A DNA stretch of 64,000 nucleotides from Dickeya chrysanthemi NCPPB 402 (GCF_000406105.1 NZ_CM001974.1:1395286-1459285); one strand, 5' to 3'. Shown: positions 49,039 through 58,417, counted from the stretch's first letter. A program made the numbers and translations. The notes: generated by a model not told the origin, from the letters alone.

Positions 49039-50574
49039 ATGCTACTACCTTGGCTGATTCTTATCCCCTTCATCGGCGGCCTGCTGTGCTGGCAGCTCGA
49101 GCGTTTCGGCACGCGTGTGCCGCGCTGGGTCGCGCTGATCTCCATGGGGCTGACACTGGCGCTGTCATTGCAGTTGTGGCTGCAAGGCGGCTTTTCGCTG
49201 GCGACACCGACGGGCCTGCCGCAATGGCAGTCGGAGTTTATGCTGAGCTGGATACCGCGTTTCGGTATCTCCATTCATCTGGCGCTGGATGGTTTGTCAT
49301 TGCTGATGGTGGTGCTGACCGGCCTGCTGGGTGTGCTGGCGATCCTCTGTTCCTGGCGTGAGATTCAACGCTATCAGGGGTTCTTCCATCTCAACCTGTT
49401 GTGGATTCTCGGCGGTGTGATTGGCGTTTTCCTGGCCATCGACATGTTCCTGTTCTTTTTCTTCTGGGAAATGATGTTGGTGCCGATGTACTTCCTGATT
49501 GCGCTGTGGGGACACAAAGGCTCTGATGGTAAGACGCGTATCGCGGCGGCCACCAAATTCTTTATTTATACCCAGGCGAGCGGTCTGGTGATGCTGATTG
49601 CCATTCTGGCGTTGGTGTTCGTCCATCACAATGCTACCGGTGAATGGACCTTTGATTATTCCCGCTTGTTGAAAACCCCGATGTCTTACGGGCTGGAATA
49701 TGCATTGATGCTGGGCTTCTTCATCGCTTTTGCGGTGAAAATGCCGGTGGTGCCGTTGCATGGCTGGTTGCCGGATGCACATAGTCAGGCGCCGACCGCC
49801 GGTTCGGTGGATTTGGCGGGGATCCTGCTGAAAACGGCGGCCTACGGTTTATTAAGATTCAGTTTGCCGCTATTCCCGACCGCCTCTCACGATTTTGCGC
49901 CTATAGCTATGTGGCTGGGCATTATCGGTATTTTCTACGGCGCCTGGATGGCTTTCAAACAGACCGACATCAAGCGCCTTATCGCGTATACCTCGGTGTC
50001 TCACATGGGCTTTGTGATGATTGCCATCTATTCCGGCAGTCAACTGGCCTATCAGGGCGCGGTGATACAGATGATTGCTCATGGTCTGTCGGCGGCAGGT
50101 CTGTTCATTATCTGTGGTCAGATGTATGAACGCCTGCACACCCGCGATCTGCGCCAGATGGGTGGCTTGTGGGGCCGTATTCGTTATTTGCCGGCGTTGT
50201 CGCTGTTTTTCGCAGTAGCCACGTTGGGGATGCCGGGGACGGGCAACTTTGTTGGCGAATTCATGATCCTGTTCGGCAGTTACCCGGTGGTTCCGGTGAT
50301 CACGGTGATTTCGACTTTCGGCCTGGTGTTTGCCTCCGTCTATTCGCTGGTGATGATGCAGCGTGCCTTCTACGGCACCGCTAAATCGGATGAGCCGCTG
50401 CAGGGTATGACGGCGCGTGAACTGTCACTCATTCTGCTGCTGGTGGTACTGCTGGTGCTGCTGGGTGTGTATCCGCAGCCGATTCTGGATACGTCCAGCG
50501 CGGCGATGGCTAATATCCAACACTGGTTTACGTCATCGGTTCAGAGTTCAACAATTTCAACGACAGGGCTGTAA
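49039..50574 (+). CDS. nuoM: NADH-quinone oxidoreductase subunit M (antiporter-like)
   Basis: NuoM is the central antiporter-like proton pump of the membrane arm. The start at 49039 (MLLPWLILIPFIGGLLCWQ) gives 511 residues (E. coli 509); the frame extends upstream into the spacer hairpin but that is not coding. Conserved charged residues sit in FFFFWEMMLVPMYFLIALWG, FAVKMPVVPLHGWLPDAHSQ and KQTDIKRLIAYTSVSHMGFV. It has 14 predicted helices. nuoN follows after 6 bases. Confidence 0.98.
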   Translation: MLLPWLILIPFIGGLLCWQLERFGTRVPRWVALISMGLTLALSLQLWLQGGFSLATPTGLPQWQSEFMLSWIPRFGISIHLALDGLSLLMVVLTGLLGVLAILCSWREIQRYQGFFHLNLLWILGGVIGVFLAIDMFLFFFFWEMMLVPMYFLIALWGHKGSDGKTRIAAATKFFIYTQASGLVMLIAILALVFVHHNATGEWTFDYSRLLKTPMSYGLEYALMLGFFIAFAVKMPVVPLHGWLPDAHSQAPTAGSVDLAGILLKTAAYGLLRFSLPLFPTASHDFAPIAMWLGIIGIFYGAWMAFKQTDIKRLIAYTSVSHMGFVMIAIYSGSQLAYQGAVIQMIAHGLSAAGLFIICGQMYERLHTRDLRQMGGLWGRIRYLPALSLFFAVATLGMPGTGNFVGEFMILFGSYPVVPVITVISTFGLVFASVYSLVMMQRAFYGTAKSDEPLQGMTARELSLILLLVVLLVLLGVYPQPILDTSSAAMANIQHWFTSSVQSSTISTTGL

Positions 50575-50580
50575 TTCGCC

Positions 50581-52038
50581 ATGACAATAACTCCTCAACA
50601 ACTGATCGCGATGTCGCCACTGTTAATCGTTGGATTGACAGTTGTGGTTGTGATGCTGTGCATTGCGTGGCGACGCAACCATTTTATTAACGCAACGCTG
50701 ACGGTCATCGGCCTGAATATTGCGCTGTTATCACTCTATCTGGTCGGCCAGATGGGGCCGACCGACGTTACCCCGCTAATCCGGGTTGACGGTTTCTCCA
50801 TGTTCTATACCGGTCTGGTACTGGCGGCGAGCCTGGCGACCAGCACCTTTGCTTATCCGTGGCTGGAAGGTTATCCGGACAATAAGGATGAGTTCTACCT
50901 GTTGGTGCTGATTGCGGCGCTGGGCGGTATTCTGCTGGCGAGTGCCAATCATTTGGCTGCTTTCTTCATTGGCATCGAGCTGATTTCCCTGCCGTTGTTC
51001 GGCATGGTGGGATATGCCTTCCGTCAGAAGCGTTCGCTGGAAGCGGCTATCAAGTACATGCTGTTGTCTGCCGCCGCGTCTTCGTTCCTGCTGTTTGGTA
51101 TGGCGCTGGTGTATGCTGATTCCGGTAGCCTGAGCTTCGCCAGTCTTGGCAAGAGCCTGAGCGATCACCAGTTGCACGCGCCGTTGCTGATGGCTGGTCT
51201 GGGCATGATGCTGGTTGGGTTGGGCTTCAAGCTGTCGTTGGTGCCGTTCCACTTGTGGACTCCTGATGTCTATCAGGGGGCGCCTGCACCGGTTTCCACC
51301 TTCCTGGCAACCGCCAGCAAAATTGCTATCTTTGGTGCGGTGATGCGTTTGTTCCTCTATGCCCCGTTGGTGGATAGCGAGTCGGTTCGTACGACGTTGG
51401 GTATCATTGCTTTCGCGTCCATCCTGTTTGGCAATCTGATGGCGGTCGCGCAGAGCAACATCAAGCGTCTGCTGGGGTATTCATCCATTGCTCACCTGGG
51501 TTATTTGCTGGTAGCGCTGATCGCGGTGCAGACGCAGCAACTGGCGCTGGAGACCATCGGCGTGTATCTGGCCGGTTACCTGTTCAGCAGCCTGGGGGCG
51601 TTTGGCGTGGTCAGCCTGATGTCCAGTCCGTACCGTGGTCCGGATGCGGATTCACTGTTCTCTTACCGTGGTTTGTTCTGGCATAAGCCGATTCTTTCTG
51701 CGGTGATGACGGTGATGATGCTGTCACTGGCTGGTATTCCGATGACTCTGGGCTTCTTCGGTAAATTCTATGTTCTGGCGGTAGGCGTTAACGCTCACCT
51801 GTGGTGGTTGAGTGCAGCGGTGGTGGTCGGTAGTGCTATCGGCCTGTACTACTATCTGCGAGTGTTGGTAAGTTTGTACCTGAGTGCACCGCAGACCCTG
51901 AACCGCGATACGCCGAACAACTGGGCGTTGACTGCAGGCGGTGTGGTGGTGCTGATTTCATCCTTGCTGGTGCTGATTTTGGGTCTCTACCCACAACCGC
52001 TAATTTCATTGGTACAACTGGCGCAGCCGCTGATGTAA
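50581..52038 (+). CDS. nuoN: NADH-quinone oxidoreductase subunit N (antiporter-like)
   Basis: NuoN is the third antiporter-like subunit, nearest to the quinone arm. The 485-residue length equals the long form of E. coli NuoN. Conserved blocks are [40 protein letters not shown] and [20 protein letters not shown]. It has 14 predicted helices. It is the last gene of the operon; a strong terminator follows 22 bases after the stop, and then the E. coli-like gene order ends. Confidence 0.98.
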   Translation: MTITPQQLIAMSPLLIVGLTVVVVMLCIAWRRNHFINATLTVIGLNIALLSLYLVGQMGPTDVTPLIRVDGFSMFYTGLVLAASLATSTFAYPWLEGYPDNKDEFYLLVLIAALGGILLASANHLAAFFIGIELISLPLFGMVGYAFRQKRSLEAAIKYMLLSAAASSFLLFGMALVYADSGSLSFASLGKSLSDHQLHAPLLMAGLGMMLVGLGFKLSLVPFHLWTPDVYQGAPAPVSTFLATASKIAIFGAVMRLFLYAPLVDSESVRTTLGIIAFASILFGNLMAVAQSNIKRLLGYSSIAHLGYLLVALIAVQTQQLALETIGVYLAGYLFSSLGAFGVVSLMSSPYRGPDADSLFSYRGLFWHKPILSAVMTVMMLSLAGIPMTLGFFGKFYVLAVGVNAHLWWLSAAVVVGSAIGLYYYLRVLVSLYLSAPQTLNRDTPNNWALTAGGVVVLISSLLVLILGLYPQPLISLVQLAQPLM

Positions 52039-52060
52039 TCCTTGTGAATGTCATACTGAA

Positions 52061-52086
52061 AGCCGCGAACTATCGCGGCTTTTTTA
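52061..52086 (+). terminator. Rho-independent terminator of the nuo operon
   Basis: AGCCGCGA-ACTA-TCGCGGCT is followed by TTTTTATTTA. It is a clear terminator right after nuoN. Confidence 0.93.
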
Positions 52087-52404
52087 TTTACTATGATGAT
52101 GTGATCGCCTTAACTCCGTTGCTCTGTTTCTAAATATTATCTCTATTCCTTAATTCTTCTTTTTAAATCAGTTATCGGATTTCATTGTTTGCTGAAAAAT
52201 ATCGATACAGAGTCTTTTTCAGGTTTAGGAAAACGTCTGATTGTCCGAAGTTATCGTTTTATCTAATTTCCTCTACATGTGTTCTGTCTGGACGTGATGG
52301 CAGGGGTTTTTGTAATTTTTGTTTTTAATCATTTGAAATAATTAAAAATTTTATCTTTGGTGAGCTAAATAAATAATGAATTAAATCGGCATAGGGGTGA
52401 TGAA
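52087..52404 (+). promoter_or_regulatory. AT-rich upstream region of the multicopper oxidase gene
   Basis: These 318 bases are markedly AT-rich and carry no ORF. They should contain the promoter of the multicopper oxidase. I see no clear CueR- or CpxR-type operator. The ribosome-binding site AGGGG (52393-52397) lies seven bases before the ATG. Confidence 0.5.
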
Positions 52405-54627
52405 ATGACAACGTGTGACAAGGTTAGATACAGAATGACATTCCGGGATATTTTTATTTTCTTGCTGACATTAGTGGTATTCGATAGCCATGCCGATGGC
52501 ATATCGGCAGAAAATGAAAGTGCGCCAGACGAAAGTAAAGAGACAGATTTTCTATTCGAAAATCCGCCGCATTTGCAGGGATTGGTCAGGTCGCTATTAC
52601 AAAACCACTTCAGTGGTGTTCAGGAGGGAAACAGAGAAAAATATTATGAGCTGGACGTCGGGTATGTGGATGGGAAAATTTATGATCCGTCGCAAAACCG
52701 TTTTCAGAAGATGCATTTACGCGGGTATACCGGCAGTACGGACAGGCTGCCGGTTATCGGAGCGCCGTTTGTAGCGCCGCAAATTGATGTCATGCCCGGC
52801 GAAACGGTACGTATTCTGCTTAAGAACAATTTGCCGGTAGATAGCAGTTGCCAGCCGCATCAGACGGAGAGCAAAAAGATGTCGTCAATGTCGGTTCATT
52901 CCCATACCGGCAGGGTGCAATCGGCAGCAGATGATTCACGCTCGTCACCGAAGTTGCTCGATCCACCCCACTGCTTTAACGGCACTAACCTACATGCCCA
53001 CGGTGCCTGGATCAGCCCGACCGGCAATAGTGACAATGTGCTGCTGTCGGTGAATCCGGGTAATAGCTTTGAATATCAATACAACTTCTCGCAGGATATT
53101 CCGGCCGGCACGCTCTGGTATCACACACACCGGCATGGTTCCACCGCGTTGCAGGTCTCCAGCGGCATGGCGGGGGCGCTTATCGTTCACGGTGACCGCA
53201 AGCCTACCGCATCGTCGAATGGCGATCTGGATACACTGCTGATCGACCCCGATACTCAGAAACCGTTCCCCGAGCATACGGTATTGTTTCAGCAGATTCA
53301 GTATGCCTGCTTAGGCCGGGACGGAAAGCTGAAGCGGGATAAGCAGGGTAACATTAACTGGGATTGCAGCCCCAACGAGACGGGGGTCATTGAGGATTAC
53401 GATCAGTTCGGTCCTGGCTCCTGGCAGGCCTCCGGCCGCTGGACCAGCATTAACGGCGTGGTACTGCCGACCTTCAAAGCCACCGCCGGGCAGGTTGAGC
53501 GCTGGCGGCTGATTCACGGCGGCGTAAGGGAAACCATCAATCTGGAATTCCGTAAGATAAAGGCGGGCCTGAGCCTCAACGAATTGCATCGCAAGGCTTA
53601 TCTGGGCAAGTTGCGCCGTCAGGATGTGGGGGCGTTGATTAACGAGCTCTGTTCTGGTGAAAAAGTCCCTTTCCAGGTGGTTGCCGCTGATGGATTAACT
53701 ATGTCCCGTTCGCTGACGGCAGATAAGGTGACGTTGCAGCCGGGGTACCGTTATGATCTGTTGACGATGTTTCCACAGGCGGGCGGCTATTGCATGATCC
53801 AGTCACCGCAATCCATGACTGGCAGTATTACCGGTAAGGCTCAGGGCAACAGTTTGCTGGGGTTTGTTTCCGTATCCGGCTCGGACAATATCGCGGTGCA
53901 GGATTTTGTGCCGACGTTACGTCGGAAACTGACCTATTCGGCGCAGAAGCTGATGCCGGAAGCGGTGAGGCAGGACATTATTGATGACCTCAATCGTAGC
54001 GATAACCAGATCTATCTCACCCGGTTTGCACCACATACTCGCAATGTGAGTGATGAAGAGATTGCCGGTCAACCAAAACAGAAAATTGTCTTTTTTGCTG
54101 GCGGTACGCAGCCGAATAAAGCGGACATCTTCGCCATTGGTCACGATTTTGGCGTCGAAAACGTTAATGGTGTGTGGTTACCGAAACAAATAAAGGCTTA
54201 TGACCCTAACCGCATCGATATAAAGTTGCCGCTGTGGGCGTCGCAAGAATGGGAACTGCGTTCGTACAGTGTCAGTCATCCATTTCATATTCATGTGAAT
54301 CCGTTCCAGATTGTCGCGATTTACGACCCTCAGGGGCGTGATGTCAGCCTGCCCGGCGTCACGGAAGCCGATGGCGACAGCCAGTTCGCCGGCTTGAAAG
54401 GGCAGTGGAAAGACACCATTTTCGTCAAAACCAATTTATTGCCCGGCCAATTGACGGGTACGCCGCAAAACTACTACCGCATACTGATAAGAACCCGCTA
54501 TCAGCGCTATATCGGTGAATTTGTACTGCACTGCCATATTCTGGATCACGAGGATCAGGGGATGATGGAAAATGTCGAGATTGGGCTGTCACAGGCGCAA
54601 AGAAGCCAAACATCGTCGGCGAAGTAA
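52405..54627 (+). CDS. Large exported multicopper oxidase
   Basis: This is a three-domain multicopper oxidase of 740 residues, far longer than CueO-type enzymes (about 500). All four copper-ligand motifs are present: HAH at 197-199 (TNLHAHG), HTHRH at 240-244 (WYHTHRHG), HPFHIH at 625-630, and HCHILDHEDQGM at 709-720, with the type 1 cysteine C710 and axial M720. An N-terminal hydrophobic stretch (about 15-29, before SHADG) looks like a Sec signal peptide; no twin-arginine motif is seen. Before the first copper motif there is a Ser/His-rich insert (about 150-190) flanked by two cysteines. The substrate is unknown: metal ions, phenolics or lignin-like compounds are possible. It lies between nuo and phzF with AT-rich flanks, suggesting acquisition. 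Confidence 0.88.
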   Translation: MTTCDKVRYRMTFRDIFIFLLTLVVFDSHADGISAENESAPDESKETDFLFENPPHLQGLVRSLLQNHFSGVQEGNREKYYELDVGYVDGKIYDPSQNRFQKMHLRGYTGSTDRLPVIGAPFVAPQIDVMPGETVRILLKNNLPVDSSCQPHQTESKKMSSMSVHSHTGRVQSAADDSRSSPKLLDPPHCFNGTNLHAHGAWISPTGNSDNVLLSVNPGNSFEYQYNFSQDIPAGTLWYHTHRHGSTALQVSSGMAGALIVHGDRKPTASSNGDLDTLLIDPDTQKPFPEHTVLFQQIQYACLGRDGKLKRDKQGNINWDCSPNETGVIEDYDQFGPGSWQASGRWTSINGVVLPTFKATAGQVERWRLIHGGVRETINLEFRKIKAGLSLNELHRKAYLGKLRRQDVGALINELCSGEKVPFQVVAADGLTMSRSLTADKVTLQPGYRYDLLTMFPQAGGYCMIQSPQSMTGSITGKAQGNSLLGFVSVSGSDNIAVQDFVPTLRRKLTYSAQKLMPEAVRQDIIDDLNRSDNQIYLTRFAPHTRNVSDEEIAGQPKQKIVFFAGGTQPNKADIFAIGHDFGVENVNGVWLPKQIKAYDPNRIDIKLPLWASQEWELRSYSVSHPFHIHVNPFQIVAIYDPQGRDVSLPGVTEADGDSQFAGLKGQWKDTIFVKTNLLPGQLTGTPQNYYRILIRTRYQRYIGEFVLHCHILDHEDQGMMENVEIGLSQAQRSQTSSAK

Positions 54628-54688
54628 CCGGGAATGGGAGATGGACTGAAAAATGACTGGGAGATATTGCTGAAAGGGAGTGAAAAAA

Positions 54689-54721
54689 CTAAAGCCGCCT
54701 CAAGGTAGTAGGCGGCTTTTA
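54689..54721. terminator. Bidirectional terminator between the multicopper oxidase and the small ORF
   Basis: AAAGCCGCCT and AGGCGGCTTT pair across a 9-base loop. On the plus strand TTTTAG follows; on the minus strand AGTTTTTTCAC follows. It can serve the oxidase gene on one side and the 29-codon ORF on the other. Confidence 0.85.
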
Positions 54722-54737
54722 GTCTGCGGCGCTCATA

Positions 54738-54827
54738 TTAAAACGGGCTGATGATAGAGCCGATACGTTCGCAGTAGCTCACGTAGATGTCGCCCAGTTT
54801 TTTGAAGAAGCTGATGAATGTGTTCAT
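54738..54827 (-). CDS. Small amphipathic protein of 29 residues, unknown function
   Basis: A short ORF with strong gene-like context: ATG at 54827, GGAG at 54835-54838 seven bases upstream (minus-strand sense), and a terminator just after the stop. It encodes 29 residues that begin MNTFISFFKKLGDIYV and end ERIGSIISPF. The sequence has spaced Phe/Ile/Leu/Tyr with Lys-Lys, Asp, Glu and Arg on the other face, so it could form an amphipathic helix lying on a membrane; one cysteine is present. Two CRP-like sites and a TATTAT -10-like element stand upstream. I do not recognise the family. An overlapping 35-codon frame starting at the ATG near 54841 lacks a ribosome-binding site. Possible identities are a regulatory small protein or a toxin-like peptide. 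Confidence 0.6.
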   Translation of the reverse strand: MNTFISFFKKLGDIYVSYCERIGSIISPF

Positions 54828-54840
54828 GTTGTATCTCCAT

Positions 54841-54860
54841 TATCGTCGTGTATCGTCGTG
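54841..54860. repeat. Tandem 10-base repeat in the small-ORF leader
   Basis: TATCGTCGTG occurs twice in direct succession, between the ribosome-binding site of the 29-codon ORF and its proximal CRP-like site. It would be in the 5' leader if transcription starts near 54886. Confidence 0.8.
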
Positions 54861-54867
54861 GTTTTTA

Positions 54868-54883
54868 TGTGATGTTCATCACG
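54868..54883 (-). promoter_or_regulatory. CRP-like site, proximal
   Basis: TGTGATGTTCATCACG has TGTGA-N6-TCACG, nine of ten consensus bases, inside a fully symmetric GTGATG-TT-CATCAC. It lies upstream of the small ORF on its coding strand. Its position would be at or after the likely start site, so it could repress, or act in concert with the distal site. Confidence 0.6.
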
Positions 54884-54889
54884 GTTTTG

Positions 54890-54940
54890 ATAATAATAGA
54901 TCAGGAACGTCATTTCAACTTTTTCGTGATGAAAGTCACA
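54890..54940 (-). promoter_or_regulatory. Distal CRP-like site with -10-like element for the small ORF
   Basis: CGTGATGAAAGTCACA (54925-54940) matches TGTGA-N6-TCACA in nine of ten bases. On the minus strand TATTAT (54898-54893) lies downstream, giving a start near 54886, so the CRP centre would be at about -46. That is near, not exactly at, the class II position of -41.5. Confidence 0.5.
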
Positions 54941-55018
54941 TTATTTTTACGTTCATGGCATCGTGACGTGAGCTGCGGGCGGCCAGTTAAGCCTGCCCGC
55001 TCACCTTCTGGGCGTGAA

Positions 55019-55900
55019 TTAAAGAGTAATCTGTCCGTCAATCAAGGTGTTGCTGTAACCACCAATCCATGGTTGGCCATCTATGTAGGATACGTTGACC
55101 CGGCCGTCACGGTACAACATGGTGCCCTGACGTACCCGATAACCAAGCCTGTGGTCCGCTTGTTCCGGCAATGGGCTGTGCTGAATCACTCGGGCGATAC
55201 AGGCGTTGGCGCTGCCGGTTACCGGGTCTTCCACCACCGTATCATTGATCATAAAAAAGGCTCGTACTTCGTAGTCGGTAGGGTTGCCGTTGTCGTGCGG
55301 TCCGTAGATCGCTACGCCATTGGTTTGGCCGAGTTGCTGTAAGCGTTGCAGATGAGTGGCGTTAGGACGCGCCTCTAGGCAGGCGCGCGCGCTTTCCATT
55401 CGTACCGTCAGCCAGCGGATACCCATCTGCACGTTGACCGGACGATGGTCCGGATGACGTAAATGGCTGCCGATCGCACTATCGAGCAACGCGTAATAGT
55501 GCGGGTCGAGTTCTGTCATCGTGACGTCCGGTGCGTGAAACGCAAGCTGGCCGTCATTGCTAATCGCCACCGGCACTAACCCGACACCGCATTGCTGGAT
55601 GAGCTGATGCGGTACATGCGGCGTCAGGCCAGATTCCAGCAGCGCATGTGCCGTCCCCAGCGTTGGATGACCCGCGAACGGCAACTCTTCCGATGGGGTG
55701 AAAATACGCACCCGATAATCAGCCAGTGGGTTGTCCGGCGGCAGCACAAAGGTGGTTTCCGATAAATTGGTCCAGTGAGCAATGGATTGCATCTGCTCAT
55801 CGCTGAGGCCGTCGGCGTCCAGAATGACGGCCAGCGGATTGCCTTTAGCCGGATGAGAGCTGAACACGTCGACCTGCTTAAAACGGCGTGATGACGGCAT
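55019..55900 (-). CDS. PhzF-family isomerase-like protein
   Basis: This belongs to the PhzF/DapF-fold family, whose members include phenazine biosynthesis PhzF and E. coli YddE. The 293 residues start at 55900 (MPSSRRFKQVDVFSSHPAKG), with AAGGA nine bases upstream; ten extra in-frame codons upstream lack support. Family motifs are GNPLAVILDADGLSDEQMQ, ELPFAGHPTLGTAHALLE and VEDPVTGSANACIARVI. The catalytic glutamate (LSETTFVL region) is present. No phenazine genes lie nearby, so the substrate is unknown. It is on the minus strand, upstream of the small ORF and divergent from ybiT. Confidence 0.88.
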   Translation of the reverse strand: MPSSRRFKQVDVFSSHPAKGNPLAVILDADGLSDEQMQSIAHWTNLSETTFVLPPDNPLADYRVRIFTPSEELPFAGHPTLGTAHALLESGLTPHVPHQLIQQCGVGLVPVAISNDGQLAFHAPDVTMTELDPHYYALLDSAIGSHLRHPDHRPVNVQMGIRWLTVRMESARACLEARPNATHLQRLQQLGQTNGVAIYGPHDNGNPTDYEVRAFFMINDTVVEDPVTGSANACIARVIQHSPLPEQADHRLGYRVRQGTMLYRDGRVNVSYIDGQPWIGGYSNTLIDGQITL

Positions 55901-56113
55901 CTGATTTTTTCCTTCTGCGATTCGTGACAATGCTCATTATGTACGCCTGACCGTGTGCTGTCGTGTCTATTGTCGGCTGTGGGCAACGCAAGGGAGCGCA
56001 AAGGGGAGAGGTTAGATTAGGTTTGATTAAAAAGCGCACGATAATCGCCGGGATTCTGCGTTTCGCTTGTGGCATAATGCGCGCCAAATCACATTCCGAA
56101 TCGAGTAAGTGCT

Positions 56114-57706
56114 GTGCTGGTAACCAATAATATTACGATGCAATTCGGCAGTAAGCCGTTGTTTGAAAACATTTCTGTTAAATTCGGCGGCGGTAATCGC
56201 TATGGTTTGATCGGTGCCAATGGCTGCGGCAAATCCACCTTTATGAAGATCCTCGGTAGCGACCTGGTGCCAAGCGCGGGTAACGTCGCTATCGATCCGA
56301 ATGAGCGGATCGGTAAACTGCGTCAGGATCAGTTCGCGTTTGAGCAATACAGCGTGCTGGACACGGTGATCATGGGGCACGCCGAATTGTGGGAAGTGAA
56401 AGAAGAACGTGACCGTATCTATGCGCTGAGTGAAATGAGCGAGGAAGATGGTTACCGGGTCGCTGATCTGGAGGTCAAATATGGCGAAATGGACGGCTAC
56501 AGCGCTGAATCGCGCGCCGGCGAGCTGCTGCTGGGCGTGGGGATCCCGCTGGAACAACATTACGGGCCGATGAGCGAAGTGGCGCCGGGCTGGAAACTGC
56601 GTGTGCTGCTGGCGCAGGCGCTGTTCTCCAATCCGGATATTTTGCTGCTGGACGAGCCGACCAACAACCTGGACATCGACACCATCCGCTGGCTGGAGCA
56701 GGTGCTGAACGAACGTAACAGCACCATGATCATCATTTCCCATGACCGTCACTTCCTGAATATGGTGTGCACCCACATGGCGGATCTGGATTATGGCGAG
56801 TTGCGCATTTATCCGGGAAATTATGACGAATACATGACGGCGGCAACGCAGGCGCGTGAACGTCTGCTGTCGGACAACGCCAAGAAAAAGGCGCAGATTG
56901 CCGAATTGCAGTCGTTTGTCAGCCGGTTTAGCGCTAACGCCTCCAAATCGCGTCAGGCGACCTCGCGTGCTCGCCAGATAGAGAAAATACAGCTGGAGGA
57001 AGTGAAGGCATCCAGCCGTCAGAACCCGTTTATTCGTTTTGAACAAGACAAGAAACTGTTCCGTAACGCGCTGGAAATCGACGGACTGACCAAAGGCTTT
57101 GATAACGGGCCGTTGTTCAGCCAGTTGAAAATGCTGGTGGAAGTCGGGGAAAAAGTGGCTATTCTGGGGACGAACGGGATCGGTAAGTCCACTTTGCTGA
57201 AAACACTGGTGGGTGAACTGGCACCGGAATCCGGTACGGTGAAATGGTCGGAAAACGTGCGCATCGGTTACTACGCTCAGGATCACGAGTACGAGTTTGA
57301 CGGCGACCTTACCGTATTTGACTGGATGAGCCAGTGGAAGCAGGAAAACGACGACGAGCAGGCGGTACGCAGTGTGCTGGGGCGTTTGCTGTTTTCTCAG
57401 GACGACATCCGTAAAAAAGTCAACGTGCTGTCCGGTGGTGAAAAAGGGCGCATGCTGTTCGGCAAGCTGATGATGGAAAAACCGAACGTGCTGGTGATGG
57501 ACGAACCGACCAACCACCTGGATATGGAATCTATCGAATCGCTCAACATGGCGCTGGAGCTGTATCAGGGCACGCTGTTGTTCGTGTCTCACGATCGTGA
57601 GTTCGTCAGCTCGCTGGCGACCCGGATTGTGGAAATGATGCCGGGTAAAGTGATTGATTTCAGCGGCAGTTATGAGGATTACCTGCGTAGCCGCGGAATC
57701 GAATAA
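56114..57706 (+). CDS. ybiT: ABC-F family ribosome-associated ATPase YbiT
   Basis: YbiT is one of the four ABC-F proteins of E. coli, which act on ribosomes rather than in transport. The 530-residue length is identical to E. coli. Both ATPase domains are complete: Walker [10 protein letters not shown] (34-42) and GTNGIGKST; signatures in the regions [18 protein letters not shown] and [16 protein letters not shown]; Walker [14 protein letters not shown] and [13 protein letters not shown]. The linker between domains ([20 protein letters not shown]) is the P-site tRNA interaction motif. The start is a GTG. In Dickeya chrysanthemi/dadantii a YbiT homologue has been linked to fitness in plants. 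A strong terminator follows. Confidence 0.96.
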   Translation: MLVTNNITMQFGSKPLFENISVKFGGGNRYGLIGANGCGKSTFMKILGSDLVPSAGNVAIDPNERIGKLRQDQFAFEQYSVLDTVIMGHAELWEVKEERDRIYALSEMSEEDGYRVADLEVKYGEMDGYSAESRAGELLLGVGIPLEQHYGPMSEVAPGWKLRVLLAQALFSNPDILLLDEPTNNLDIDTIRWLEQVLNERNSTMIIISHDRHFLNMVCTHMADLDYGELRIYPGNYDEYMTAATQARERLLSDNAKKKAQIAELQSFVSRFSANASKSRQATSRARQIEKIQLEEVKASSRQNPFIRFEQDKKLFRNALEIDGLTKGFDNGPLFSQLKMLVEVGEKVAILGTNGIGKSTLLKTLVGELAPESGTVKWSENVRIGYYAQDHEYEFDGDLTVFDWMSQWKQENDDEQAVRSVLGRLLFSQDDIRKKVNVLSGGEKGRMLFGKLMMEKPNVLVMDEPTNHLDMESIESLNMALELYQGTLLFVSHDREFVSSLATRIVEMMPGKVIDFSGSYEDYLRSRGIE

Positions 57707-57723
57707 TATTCAGCGTTTCGGTG

Positions 57724-57753
57724 AAAAGCAGCCGCTTGTCGGCTGCTTTTTTT
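57724..57753 (+). terminator. Rho-independent terminator after ybiT
   Basis: AAAAGCAGCCG-CTTGT-CGGCTGCTTTT is an 11-bp stem followed by TTTATT, 17 bases past the ybiT stop. Confidence 0.92.
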
Positions 57754-57970
57754 ATTGCCTGAAATGTTAAAAGCAACGTGTGGCAATCACCGATTGTGGA
57801 AGAATAATGAAAACACTGAATGAAAAATAACCGCAGTGTGCACTTTTATCTTCGGTTTCAACAGCGATATTATCCTGCAATTACGTTTTTAAAAGTAAAG
57901 TATCTAAAGTAATCGCGTTGGTTGATGAGAAAATGATGAATGTAAAAAATAACCGAAAAATAAAACCCGC

Positions 57971-58176
57971 TATACCCGTCATACTTCACGTGCAGGTGCG
58001 TTGGCTTTATTACTCGGCCCCTCGCTCTTTCAGGGCCGCAGCACGCTGCGTTCAACTCTGCTCCCGGCAGAGTGGTCGCTCAGCCTAGTCACTGACTTGA
58101 GTAAGCTCCCAGGGATTCGCTGCGTTGTTCAACACGCAACGCATTTTGTCCTGTAACTCAAATTATTTTGGGTATA
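57971..58176. repeat. ERIC-like imperfect palindromic intergenic repeat
   Basis: The 206-base element is bounded by TATACCC and GGGTATA. Its arms (TCATACTTCACGTGCAGGTG on the left, and CTGTAACTCAAATTATTTTG on the right) and the core (CACTGACTTGAGTAAGCTCC, then CAGGGATTCGCTGCG) match the enterobacterial ERIC/IRU pattern as I recall it. It is about 80 bases longer than the standard 127-base ERIC, the extra DNA being in the left half (about 58005-58085). The rest of 57754-58403 is AT-rich and empty. Confidence 0.75.
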
Positions 58177-58403
58177 AAAGCAAAATGATAAAAATATTTA
58201 AAAATCAATGTAATAATATTTTTATTATAACTGATATAAGTCGCAGTTAAATCGATTAAGCAATTTTTGATCACAGAAAAATATCCGTTTGTTACGCGTT
58301 GAGATATTTTCTCATTTAATCCGGCATGCCGTGTTTTTAAAAAAGAAATGTCGCGGAGAGCTTCACAGAAGGCGCATAAATAAAATGGTTATTCCCCGGC
58401 CGA

Positions 58404-58417
58404 TTGATAGAGATCAA
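58404..58417 (+). promoter_or_regulatory. Perfect FNR box upstream of hybO
   Basis: TTGATAGAGATCAA equals the FNR consensus TTGAT-N4-ATCAA at all ten defined positions. A TATTCT hexamer at 58441-58446 could be the -10, giving a start near 58452 with FNR centred at about -41.5, the class II activation position. It predicts anaerobic induction of hydrogenase-2. Confidence 0.85.

Noticed and set aside
56027..57592. A 521-codon minus-strand open frame
   Set aside because: It is antisense to ybiT, which is a full-length ABC-F protein; the product has no recognisable motif.
57971..58176. CRISPR or insertion sequence
   Set aside because: There is a single imperfect palindrome without repeated spacers or a transposase; the pattern is that of an ERIC element.
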